Below are positions 26,998 through 35,600 of a stretch of DNA of 64,000 bases, piece by piece (position 1 is the first letter of the stretch; every line of letters begins with the position of its first letter). Position numbers and translations under genes: made by a program. The notes under the pieces are model-generated. The model worked only from the letters and a program-made list of their open reading frames with translations, was not told the DNA's origin and searched no databases. The stretch lies in contig NZ_BBOJ01000024.1 of the NCBI RefSeq assembly GCF_000974445.1, positions 1 through 64,000 of the forward strand, in the 5' to 3' direction. Origin of the DNA: Lentzea aerocolonigenes. Its GTDB lineage: Bacteria; Actinomycetota; Actinomycetes; Mycobacteriales; Pseudonocardiaceae.

Positions 26998-28308
26998 CTA
27001 ACGGGGAACGACCTTCATCAGGAGGTCGATGGGGTACACGGCGTTGGTGAACTTGGTGCGCACGGGCCGGTCCGGGACGAGCCGGTAGCGCGAGCAGACG
27101 GTCGCCACCGCGATGACGATCTCGGTCAGCGCGAAGTGGTTCCCGATGCACTGGTGGATCCCGCCGCCGAACGGGACGAACGCTCCCTTGGGCAGTTGCC
27201 GGGCGCGTTCAGGAGTCCAGCGGTCCGGGTCGAAGCGCTCGGGATCGGGGTAGTGCTGGGGGTTGTGGTGCATGGCGTGCGGGCTGATGATCAGCTCGGT
27301 GCCGGGCGCCAGGTGGACGCCGCCCAGGTCCACGTCCTCCACGACGCGCCGCATGAGGAGCCAGAGCGGGTACTTGCGCAGCACCTCGGTGGCGACCTGG
27401 CCGACGTAGGTCAGCTTCGGCACGTCGTCGAACGTCACCGGACGCCCGGACAGCACCTCGTCGATCTCGGTCAGCACCCGCTGCTCCACCGCGGGATTGG
27501 CGGCGATCTCGTGGAAGATCCACGCCAGCGCCAGCGCGGTGGTCTCGATGCCGGCCGACAGCAGGGTGATGACCTCGTCGAAGACCTGCTGGTCGGTCAT
27601 CGGTTCACCGGCCTCGTCCCTGGCCAGCATCAGCGTCGACAGCAGGTCGCCGTGATCGGTGCCGTCGGCCCGCCAGCTCGCGATGACCTCCTGCACGATC
27701 GCGCGCATCCGGGCGATCGCCGCGTCGAACTCGCGGTTGGCCGGGATGGGCAGCTTCTCGACGAACCCCGGTGAGAGCGCGCGCACGATGCCCTTCTCGA
27801 CGATCGTGGAGATCGAGCGGCGAGCCTCGTCGATCGCGCGCTCGCCGATCTCGGTCGAGAACAGCGCCTCGCCGACGATCGTGATCGCGAGGCCCTGCAT
27901 GTCCTCTTCGATCCGCCGCACCTCACCGGGCCGCCAGTCGTCCACCAACTCCCGCGTCGCGCGGATCATGGTGTTCGCGTAGCCCGCGATCCGGTCGCGG
28001 TGGAACGCCGGCTGCATCATCCGGCGCTGGCGCAGGTGGAAGGGTCCGTTCGACATCGCGAGCCCGTTGCCCATGAACGGCCGGAACTTGTCGAACATCC
28101 GCCCTTTGTGGAACTTGGGCGCGTCGGTGACCAGCACCTGGTGCATCAGTTGGGGGCTCGCCACGAACACCGTGCGCATCGGCCCGAGATAGATTTCGAC
28201 CAGATCACCTTGAGCGCGTAAATTCGAGGTGAATTGGAATCTTTTCCGCAACATCGGCAGAGTGTGCCCGAGAAATGGCAGCCTGCCGGGCGCCACCGGG
28301 ACAGACAT
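26998..28308 (-). CDS. Cytochrome P450, cassette copy 3
   Basis: About 436 residues with all P450 hallmarks: I-helix AGIETTALALAWIFHE, K-helix EVLRKYP, PERFDPDRW, heme loop PFGGGIHQCIGNHFA (Cys about 380). It is closely related to copy 1 (shared GNGL...LRQRRMMQPAFHRxRI and DGTDHGDxLS blocks). Of two adjacent ATGs, the second (28306-28308) has the AGGAG at 5-bp spacing, as in copy 1. It is intact and presumably active; redox partners are not encoded nearby. It is followed by hydrolase copy 3. Confidence 0.9.
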   Translation of the reverse strand: MSVPVAPGRLPFLGHTLPMLRKRFQFTSNLRAQGDLVEIYLGPMRTVFVASPQLMHQVLVTDAPKFHKGRMFDKFRPFMGNGLAMSNGPFHLRQRRMMQPAFHRDRIAGYANTMIRATRELVDDWRPGEVRRIEEDMQGLAITIVGEALFSTEIGERAIDEARRSISTIVEKGIVRALSPGFVEKLPIPANREFDAAIARMRAIVQEVIASWRADGTDHGDLLSTLMLARDEAGEPMTDQQVFDEVITLLSAGIETTALALAWIFHEIAANPAVEQRVLTEIDEVLSGRPVTFDDVPKLTYVGQVATEVLRKYPLWLLMRRVVEDVDLGGVHLAPGTELIISPHAMHHNPQHYPDPERFDPDRWTPERARQLPKGAFVPFGGGIHQCIGNHFALTEIVIAVATVCSRYRLVPDRPVRTKFTNAVYPIDLLMKVVPR

Positions 28309-28470
28309 CATCGCTCCTCGCGACGTGGAAAGAGAAAGTCAACCCTAGGAGTCATTCGGCCCACAGTGACAGTGCCCGATCGGGTGGCGTGTGTTCACAC
28401 GTGCGGACCAGCCGCGGGCCCGTCGTGCCTGCCTAAGCTTGTGCGTCCGCAACCTGAAGAGGTGGTCGTC
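28309..28470. promoter_or_regulatory. Divergent control region of cassette 3
   Basis: Minus-strand -10 TAGGGT (28342-28347), conserved element (28368-28387), GTGTGTTCACAC (28389-28400, itself a palindrome around TTCACAC at 28394-28400) and plus-strand TAAGCT (28434-28439). TTCACAC to TAAGCT is 40 bp, as in cassette 2. Confidence 0.65.
28368..28387. promoter_or_regulatory. Conserved palindromic element, copy 3
   Basis: GACAGTGCCCGATCGGGTGG, identical to copy 2, centred on CCCGATCGGG. Confidence 0.65.
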
Positions 28471-29283
28471 GTGGCCGACGAGAAGAGCTGGGTTCCACAG
28501 AGCGTGGACGTCTCCGTGCCGAGCGCGGCGAGGCTGTACGACTACATGCTCGGGGGTGCGCACAACTTCGCGGTCGACCGCCTGGCGGGTGACCGGATGG
28601 AGGCCGTGATGCCGCACGCGCGCAGTGCGGCCAGGGTGAACCGGGCGTTTCTCGGCCGCGCGGTGCGGTTCATGGTCGACCAGGGCATACGCCAGTTCCT
28701 GGACATCGGCTCCGGCATTCCCACCGTGGCCAACGTGCACGAGGTCGCCCAGGAGGCAGCTCCGGAGTGCCGGGTCGTGTACGTGGATCGCGATCCCGTG
28801 GCCGTCGCGCACAGCGAACTGATCCTCGCCGGCAACGACCGCGTCCGCGTGCTGCAGGCCGACCTGAGGGATCCGGACAGCATCCTGAACAGCCCGGAAG
28901 CGCGTCTGCTGGACTTCGACCAGCCGATCGGCGTGCTGATGCTGCTGATGCTGCACTGGGTGCCGACGGAGTTCGATCCGTGGGGGCTGTTGAAGCACTA
29001 CCGCGAGGCGTTGCCCAGCGGGAGCTACCTGGCGATCACGCACTTCGCCGACGACCACGACTACGAGCCCGTCAAGATCGCGGCCGCCAACATCAACAAG
29101 GCGGGCGGTGACCAGGCGGTCGAGCGCAGCCGGGACGAGATCGCCGCGTTCTTCGGTGATTTCGAACTGGTCGAACCGGGACTCGTCAAATTCGCCGAAT
29201 GGCGACCCTCCGGACCGGGGGACATGTCCACTGATCCGGCGATCAACCGACTCGCGTACGCTGGAGTCGCACGCAAGCCATAG
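28471..29283 (+). CDS. DUF574 SAM-dependent methyltransferase, cassette copy 3
   Basis: 270 residues. PSAARLYDYMLGGAHNFAVDR, FLDIGSGIPTVANVHEVAQ, VYVDRDPVAVAHSELILAG and LMLLMLHWVPTEFDPWG are conserved with copy 2. GTG start at 28471 after GAAGAGG, as in the other copies. The middle segment that differs most between copies (residues about 195-225, after YLAITHF) may carry acceptor specificity. 105 bp separate it from the start of GGDEF copy 3. Confidence 0.88.
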   Translation: MADEKSWVPQSVDVSVPSAARLYDYMLGGAHNFAVDRLAGDRMEAVMPHARSAARVNRAFLGRAVRFMVDQGIRQFLDIGSGIPTVANVHEVAQEAAPECRVVYVDRDPVAVAHSELILAGNDRVRVLQADLRDPDSILNSPEARLLDFDQPIGVLMLLMLHWVPTEFDPWGLLKHYREALPSGSYLAITHFADDHDYEPVKIAAANINKAGGDQAVERSRDEIAAFFGDFELVEPGLVKFAEWRPSGPGDMSTDPAINRLAYAGVARKP

Positions 29284-29307
29284 AGAATCCCGATCGAGTG
29301 ATGTTGA

Positions 29308-29352
29308 TTCACACTGCCGGTCGAGAAGAAACCAACACTCCGTGGGTAAGAT
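29308..29352 (+). promoter_or_regulatory. Promoter architecture of GGDEF gene, cassette 3
   Basis: TTCACACTGCCGG at 29308 and TAAGAT at 29347, 39 bp apart as in the other two cassettes; palindrome AGATGC-CGA-GCATCT at 29349-29363. Confidence 0.6.
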
Positions 29353-29388
29353 GCCGAGCATCTGAGCCCATTGCGAGGCAGCCCTGAG

Positions 29389-31503
29389 ATGGTCAACCCG
29401 AGCCGCATTTCAGATGTCACGCCCTCGCCCGAGGACATCGCCAGGGCGCGGCTGACGCTTGCCAGGACGTGGTCGTACCGCCTGCTCGAGACCGTGGCCA
29501 TCCCGATGGGGCGCGACCTCCTCGACGAGGAACTGAGCACCCGGCTGGACGCGCTGTGCGCGATGCTGCACGAGGAGGCGTTCGCCACCAGCGCGGCGGA
29601 GCAGGCCGGTGCGGAGCTGGCGAACCTGGGGTACCTCGGGCACCTCGGGCTGCGCTGCACCGCGGAGGTGCTGGGCAAAGGACTGGTCGCCCTGCCGGAG
29701 TGCCGGCCCGTCAGCCGGTACGCGGAACGGATCGCGCTGCTGATCGGCGCGCTCGCGAGCGGCTTCACCAAGGCCAACACCGAGTCCGTGCTGGCACAGC
29801 AGGAAAGCCTGCAGAAGTCGTTGCTGAAGGCGGTGCGCGACGCGAACTGGAACCTCAAGGAGAGCGAGGCCCGGTTCAACGAGGTCGTGACGTCGTCGAC
29901 CAACGGCGTGCTGATCGCCGACCTCGAAGGACGGCTGCTCAGGACGAACGCGGCGGTGGGCGACATCCTCGGATACGCCCAGGACGAGCTCATCGGCGTG
30001 CCGCTGCTCGACCTCATCGCGCCCGGCTTCGCCGACATGCTGAGCAAAGCGATGAAGGAGCTGATCAACGGCAGCGCCGAGCGGATCAGGCAGTCGCAGC
30101 GGATGGTGCGCGAGGACGGGGAGCCCGCGCGGCTCTCGCTCACGATCTCGTTGCTGCGCGGCGCGGACGACGGGCCCAGCCACTTCGTCGTCACGATCGA
30201 GGACGGCACCGAGCTGGAGCTGCTGCAGAGCGAGCTCAAGCGGCAGTCGTTGCACGACGTGCTGACCGGACTGCCGAACCGGCAGTTCTTCACCACGCAG
30301 CTGGAGATCGCGGTGCGCACCGCGGATCCCGAGCACGGCGTCACGATCTTCCACCTCGACCTCGACGCGTTCGGCATGGTGCGCAACAGCTTCGGTGGCC
30401 GGGTCGCGGAGCGGTTCCTGCAGCACGTCGCGCAGCGGCTCAGGGTGGTGCTGGCCGGCGAGAAGGCCATGATCGCCCGGTTCGACGGCGACGAGTTCGG
30501 CGTGCTCGTGGAGAACACGGCGACCACGCCGGGCATCGGCGCGATCATGAAGAGCATCAACGACGAGCTGCTCGAACCGACCTATGTGGACGGTCACGGG
30601 CTCGCGGTGTCGGTGAGCGCGGGCGTGGTGCACCGGCCGGCGGTGGGCGCCGAACCGGTTGATCTGCTGCGCGCCGCGGACACGGCGTTGCGCCGGGCCA
30701 AGGTGCGCCGGCGCGGGCAGTGGGAGGTGTTCCACCCCGGGCAGGACGCCGAGGACCGTCGTGACCACGCGATGGCCGTGACGATGCCGGGCGCGTGGGA
30801 GAACGGCGAGATCACCGTGCGGTACCGCCCGCTCGTGCGGCTGGCCGACGGAGAGATCACCGGTGTCGAGGCGGCCCTGCACTGGGACCGGCCGGACACC
30901 GGCCCGCTGGAGCACGACCGCTGCGCGGAGCTGGCCGAGGCCACCGGGTTGATCCTGCCGCTCGGCGAGTGGCTGCTGCGCGTCGCGAGCGGGCAGTCGG
31001 CGTGGTGGCGGCAGCGCGGGCAGTTCGACCGGTCGCTCGTCGTGCGGCTCACCGCGCACCAGTCGACCGACGCGGACCTCGTGTCACGCGTGGTGGGAGT
31101 GCTCGAGGAGACCGGGCTGGCGGTGCAGGACCTGGCGATCAGCATGCCGTCCGAGGTGCTGCCGGTGACCGATGCCGCCGACAACCTCGCCGTGCTCGCG
31201 GGGCTCGGCGTGCACGTGGGGATCGACGACTTCGGGCTCGGACCGCTGGATCCGGCGTCCGTGCCGGAGCTGCCGGTCCGGTCGGTGCGGGTGGCGCGCA
31301 GTCTGGTCGCGCGCCGATCTCCTTACGTGACGGCGTTGCTGCCGTTGGTGCGCGAGGCCGGCATCACGGTCGCGGTCGACGGGATCAGCAGCGCGGAGCA
31401 GGCGCAGTGGTGGCGCGAGGCGGGAGCCGACTTCGCGACCGGCGACCACTTCGGCACGGCGGGGACGTCCGGTGACTTCCTGAAGAGGCTGGAGCCCCGG
31501 TGA
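29389..31503 (+). CDS. PAS-GGDEF-EAL protein, cassette copy 3
   Basis: 704 residues, same layout as copies 1 and 2. The GGDEF motif reads DGDEF (RFDGDEFGVLVE), with MVRNSFGGRVAERFL in the guanine-binding region. The EAL domain is the most eroded of the three: GVEAALHW, ISMPSEVLP, VGIDDFGLGPLDPASVPELP, VRVARSL and VAVDGISSAEQ, so the VxEGVET motif is lost altogether. Phosphodiesterase activity is very unlikely. The ATG at 29389 matches the MxNPSRI start of the paralogues and has GAGG about 10 bp upstream. It is followed by a hairpin shared with the convergent chitinase gene. Confidence 0.85.
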   Translation: MVNPSRISDVTPSPEDIARARLTLARTWSYRLLETVAIPMGRDLLDEELSTRLDALCAMLHEEAFATSAAEQAGAELANLGYLGHLGLRCTAEVLGKGLVALPECRPVSRYAERIALLIGALASGFTKANTESVLAQQESLQKSLLKAVRDANWNLKESEARFNEVVTSSTNGVLIADLEGRLLRTNAAVGDILGYAQDELIGVPLLDLIAPGFADMLSKAMKELINGSAERIRQSQRMVREDGEPARLSLTISLLRGADDGPSHFVVTIEDGTELELLQSELKRQSLHDVLTGLPNRQFFTTQLEIAVRTADPEHGVTIFHLDLDAFGMVRNSFGGRVAERFLQHVAQRLRVVLAGEKAMIARFDGDEFGVLVENTATTPGIGAIMKSINDELLEPTYVDGHGLAVSVSAGVVHRPAVGAEPVDLLRAADTALRRAKVRRRGQWEVFHPGQDAEDRRDHAMAVTMPGAWENGEITVRYRPLVRLADGEITGVEAALHWDRPDTGPLEHDRCAELAEATGLILPLGEWLLRVASGQSAWWRQRGQFDRSLVVRLTAHQSTDADLVSRVVGVLEETGLAVQDLAISMPSEVLPVTDAADNLAVLAGLGVHVGIDDFGLGPLDPASVPELPVRSVRVARSLVARRSPYVTALLPLVREAGITVAVDGISSAEQAQWWREAGADFATGDHFGTAGTSGDFLKRLEPR

Positions 31504-31532
31504 CCGGACGGGGTCGGGGTCACGTCCGGTCA
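31501..31532. terminator. Bidirectional hairpin between GGDEF copy 3 and chitinase
   Basis: TGACCGGAC (31501-31509, containing the stop codon) pairs perfectly with GTCCGGTCA (31524-31532). It lies between convergent genes, 13 bp before the chitinase stop, so it can serve both. Confidence 0.6.
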
Positions 31533-31545
31533 CCGGAGGAGTCTG

Positions 31546-32493
31546 CTAGCCGGTGAACTTCGCCAGCGCCTTGGTGAATTCGTAGGTCTGCTGGCTGATG
31601 CCGGAGCACGAGTCGCTCATCGCTCCGCAGTTGCCCTTGTCCCGGTTGACCGCCCAGAACGAGACGCGGGACAGGTGCTTGGAGTTCGCCCACGTCACGA
31701 TGTCGCGGAAGTTCTGCGGGGTGACGGTCTCACCGGTGTCGGTCTTGCCGTTCATCGACGACAGGCCGGTGCGCCGGTACGCCGCGTCGTCCGACAGCCC
31801 GAACGTGGCCTTGACGTGGTTCTTCAGGCCGTCGACCGCGCTCTTGGTCTTCGCGAACATGTCACCGCCGGTGCCGAAGTCGAACGGCATGACCGCGAAC
31901 GTGTCGATCGGTGCGCCGAGTTCCTTGGCACGGGTGACCAGGCGTTTGCCCCACGAGTTGGGCCCGGTGCTCTCGGTCGGCATGGTGATGACGACCTTCA
32001 CTCCCGCGTTGTTCTGCTTGATGATCTTCAACGCGCCGAGCACGCGGTCCTGCACCGTGTTGTTCTCGAACTCCTGGGCCTCGATGTCGATGTCGATCGC
32101 CTTGAGCCCGTACGCGTCGATCACCTTCTGGTAGGCGCCCGCGAGCGCCGTGGCCGAGCTGCACTTCTGACCGAGCTTGTTGCCCGACCAGCCGCCGATG
32201 GACGGGGTGGCCTCACCGCCCGCCGCGCGGATGTTGCTGATCAGCGTCTTGTCCGACCCGGTAAGCGAGCGAGTGCCGTCCCACTTCGGGTTGCAGCCGC
32301 CGTCGCTGAGGATGAACGCGAGGGTGAACGCCTTGATACCCGTCTGCTGCATGACCGACGTGGCGCTGGGCACGCTGCCCCACTGGTAGAGGTAGGGCGC
32401 GGCGAGGACGGGGTTCACCGCGGCCTGTGCCTGTGCGGGCAGGAGCATCGCCGTGCACGCGGCAGCGACCGCGCCGACCAGGAACCGCTTCAT
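31546..32493 (-). CDS. Secreted GH18 chitinase-like protein
   Basis: 315 residues. Signal peptide MKRFLVGAVAAACTAMLLPAQAQA, then a single GH18 barrel. The catalytic strand reads GLKAIDIDIEAQEFEN, giving DxDxE with the acid/base Glu (about residue 137), and the SIGGWSGN strand (about 98-105) precedes it. No chitin-binding module or linker is present, so this is a compact enzyme resembling the small actinomycete ChiC/D-like group. Two Cys pairs suggest disulfides. The GGAGGA ribosome site is 6-7 bp from the ATG. A DasR-type operator lies about 70 bp upstream, so induction by chitin breakdown products and control by N-acetylglucosamine status are expected. Confidence 0.87.
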   Translation of the reverse strand: MKRFLVGAVAAACTAMLLPAQAQAAVNPVLAAPYLYQWGSVPSATSVMQQTGIKAFTLAFILSDGGCNPKWDGTRSLTGSDKTLISNIRAAGGEATPSIGGWSGNKLGQKCSSATALAGAYQKVIDAYGLKAIDIDIEAQEFENNTVQDRVLGALKIIKQNNAGVKVVITMPTESTGPNSWGKRLVTRAKELGAPIDTFAVMPFDFGTGGDMFAKTKSAVDGLKNHVKATFGLSDDAAYRRTGLSSMNGKTDTGETVTPQNFRDIVTWANSKHLSRVSFWAVNRDKGNCGAMSDSCSGISQQTYEFTKALAKFTG

Positions 32494-32561
32494 CAGTCCT
32501 CCAAGACTGCTCGTTCCAGGGCGGCGGAGCTGGCAGTGAGGGGGCTTGCAACGTCTTCAAA

Positions 32562-32577
32562 AATGGACTAGACCACC
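32562..32577. promoter_or_regulatory. DasR-responsive element (dre) upstream of chitinase
   Basis: AATGGACTAGACCACC contains TGGACTAGACCA, 11 of 12 matches to the remembered dre core TGGTCTAGACCA. It sits about 70 bp upstream of the chitinase ATG, the usual location for DasR operators on chitinase genes. Confidence 0.75.
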
Positions 32578-32668
32578 GCTCTCTGTCAAGAAGGTAGTCG
32601 AAAACCGGGTACTGCTCCGTCCGGCGGGCATCGCTGATCTTGTCGGTGCAGCGTGGTGAAATCGGGAC

Positions 32669-35600
32669 GTGGCACTCGCACCCCAGCTGGTCCGCCGGAA
32701 GCCGGAGACGCGCCCGCGTCCCCGGTGGGACGACGCTGCCCAGCGCGTTTTCTCGCACGAGGGCGGCTTCCTGCGCGTTCTCGGAGGTCCCGGCACGGGC
32801 AAGACGACGTTGCTGGCCGAGCTGGCCGCGCACGTCGTGCTGGAACAGGGGGCCGATCCGGAGAACGTGCTGGTGCTCACCGCGAACCGGCGCGCGTCGG
32901 TGGCGCTGCGGGCGCACATCACGCGGTTGCTGACAGGTCGGTTGTCCGCTGTCCGCGAACCACTGGTGCGGACCGTGCACTCGTACGCGTTCGCGGTGCT
33001 GCGCAACCAGGCGGTGCTGCTCGGCGAGCCGCCCCCGCGGCTGTTGTCGGGCCCGGACCAGGACGCGATGGTGCGCGAGCTGCTGGCCGGTGACGTCGAA
33101 CTGGGCGCTTTGAAGTGGCCGGAGCGGTTGCGGCCGGCGCTGGAGCTGCCGGGGTTCGCCCACGAGTTGCGGGATCTGCTGCTGCGGGCGGCCGAACGCG
33201 GTCTCGGGCCGGAAGACCTGATCGAGCTCGGTGAGGAGCACGGGCGGGACGAGTGGGTGGCCGCCGGCCGGTTCGGTGCGCAGTACGAGGCCGTGAACCT
33301 GTTGTCCGGCATGGACTCCGCCACGGCGTACGCGCCCGCGTACGACGCCGCCGAGCTCGTGTCCTCCGCCTACGCCGCGTTCGTGAACGACGAGGAGCTG
33401 CTGTTCACCGAACGCCGGCGGGTGCGGTACCTGCTGGTGGACGACGCGCAGCACCTCGACCCGATGCAGTACTCGCTGATCAGCTCGCTCGGGTCGGGGG
33501 CGGCGCGGTTCGTGCTGGCCGGTGATCCCGACCAGGCGATCTTCACGTTCCGCGGCGCCGATCCGGAGATCCTGCGGGACGTGCCCGGTGAGACGGTCGT
33601 GCTGCGGCAGTCGCACCGGATGCTGCCCGAGATCCGTGACGCGGTTGCCCGGCTGGCGGCCCGGCTGCCCGGTGCTTCGCCTGCTCGTGTGGTGCTGCCG
33701 GTCGACGGCGAGGGGTCCGTGCAGGTGCGGCTGCTCGCGTCGTCCGCGCAGGAGGCCGCGTGGGTGGCGGACCAACTGCGCCGCTCGCACCTGGCCGACG
33801 AGGTGCCGTGGTCGCAGATGGCCGTGATCGTGCGGTCGGCGACGTTGTCGTTGCCCGTGCTGCAACGCGCGCTGCTGGCCGCCGGTGTGCCGGTGGCGGT
33901 GCCGTCGGACGAGCTGCCGTTGGCGCAGCAGCCTTCCGTGCGCCCGCTGCTGGCTCTCGTGCGTGCCGCGGCGATGCCTGGTTCGTTGGACGAGGACACG
34001 GCGGCGATGCTGCTGTCGTCGTCGTACGGCGGTGCGGATCCGTTGGCGCTGCGGCGGTTGCGGCGTGGTCTGCGACGCCTGGAGATGGCCGCCGGTGGCG
34101 ATCGGCCGAGCGGCGAGCTGCTCGTCGAGGTCGTGGAGACCTCGGACCGGCTGGCCGCGCTGGAGGACGCGGAGTCGCTGCCCGCACGGCGGATCGCGCA
34201 CCTGCTGTCGTTGGCGCGCAAGGCGATCGAGGCGGGGAAGTCCGTCGAGGTCGTGCTGTGGGAGCTGTGGACGGCCACCGGTCTCCAGGACCGCTGGGTG
34301 GCGCAGTCGGCCCGGCGCGGCATGCCCGGGATGCAGGCGGACCGCGATCTGGACGCGATCGTGGCGCTGTTCGAGGCGGCGGCGAAGTACGTCGACCGGC
34401 TGCCGGGTTCCGGCGTCGCGGGCTTCGCGGACTACCTGGAGTCGCAGCGGATCGTCGGCGACACGCTGGCCGCCGCGGCCCCGACGGGCGAGGCGGTGTC
34501 CGTGCTGACGGCGCACTCGGCGGCCGGACGCGAGTGGGAAGTCGTTGCGGTGCCAGGGGTTCAGGAGGGCAGCTGGCCGGATCTGCGGCTGCGCGGCACT
34601 GTGCTGGGCGTCGAACGCATGGTGGACGTGCTGGCCGGTCTCGAACCGTCGGTGTCGGCGGTGGCACCGATCCTGGCGGAGGAACGCCGGCTGCTGCTCG
34701 TGGCGGCCTCGCGAGCGCGCTCGAAGCTGCTGATCAGCGCCGTGCGGGGCGAGGACGAGCAGCCGTCCCGGTTCCTCGACGAGATCGAGTCGTCCGCCGA
34801 GGACGAGCGGAAGCTGCACCGGCCCCAGCGCGGTCTGGTGCTGGGCGAGCTCGTCGGTGAGCTCCGCCGCGTCGTGTGCTCGGACTCGGAGGACCCTGAC
34901 CGCAGGTCTCGTGCAGCCGTTCAGCTGGCCAGGCTGGCCGAGGCCGGCGTGCCGGGAGCCCACCCGGAGTCCTGGTACGGCTTGGCAGACGTGTCGGTGG
35001 ACGCTCCACTGTGGACGGAGGAGCAGAAGGTCAGCGTGACGCCGTCGACCATCGAGGTGATCACGAAGTGCCCGCTGCGCTGGGTGGTGGAACGGCACGG
35101 CGGCCAGGACCCGGCCGAGCTCGCCTCGGTGACAGGCACACTGGTCCACGCCTTGGCACAGGCCGCGGCATCCGGTGCCGACGCGGCCCAGCTGAGGGTG
35201 AAGCTCGACGAGGCGTGGGCCGCCGTCGACGCGGGCGCGCCGTGGTTCTCCCGCCGCGAACGCCTGCGCGTCGAACGCATGCTGGACACGTTCCTCGCCT
35301 GGCTGACCATGAGCCGCAGCCAGCTCACCCAGGTCGCCGTCGAGGAGGAAATGGTCGTCGAGGTCCCGAAACGCGACGGCGGCCCGTGGCTGCAGGTCCG
35401 CGGCCGCGTCGACCGCCTGGAACACGACGAGGACGGCCGCCCGGTCGTCATCGACATCAAGACCGGCAAGAGCCCGGTGTCCCGCGACGCCTCGCAGGAA
35501 CACCCCCAACTCGCGGTCTACCAGCTGGCGACGTCGCTGGGCGGCTTCACCCACATCGGCCTGGGCACCGAACCCGGCGGCGCCCGCCTGCTGTACGTGG

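Larger units (their letters stand above)
15832..31503. other. Three consecutive copies of a divergent four-gene cassette
   Basis: Each unit is hydrolase(-), P450(-), then methyltransferase(+), PAS-GGDEF-EAL(+). Unit 1 is 15832-21343, unit 2 21340-25986 and unit 3 25973-31503. Units abut tail to tail with overlapping stop regions (4 and 14 bp). All four gene families recur in identical order and orientation, and the noncoding control elements are conserved too. Units 2 and 3 resemble each other more than unit 1 in every gene, so unit 1 appears to be the older branch. Only the unit 2 P450 is broken. The shared control elements argue for selection on regulation, not only for passive duplication. 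Confidence 0.92.
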
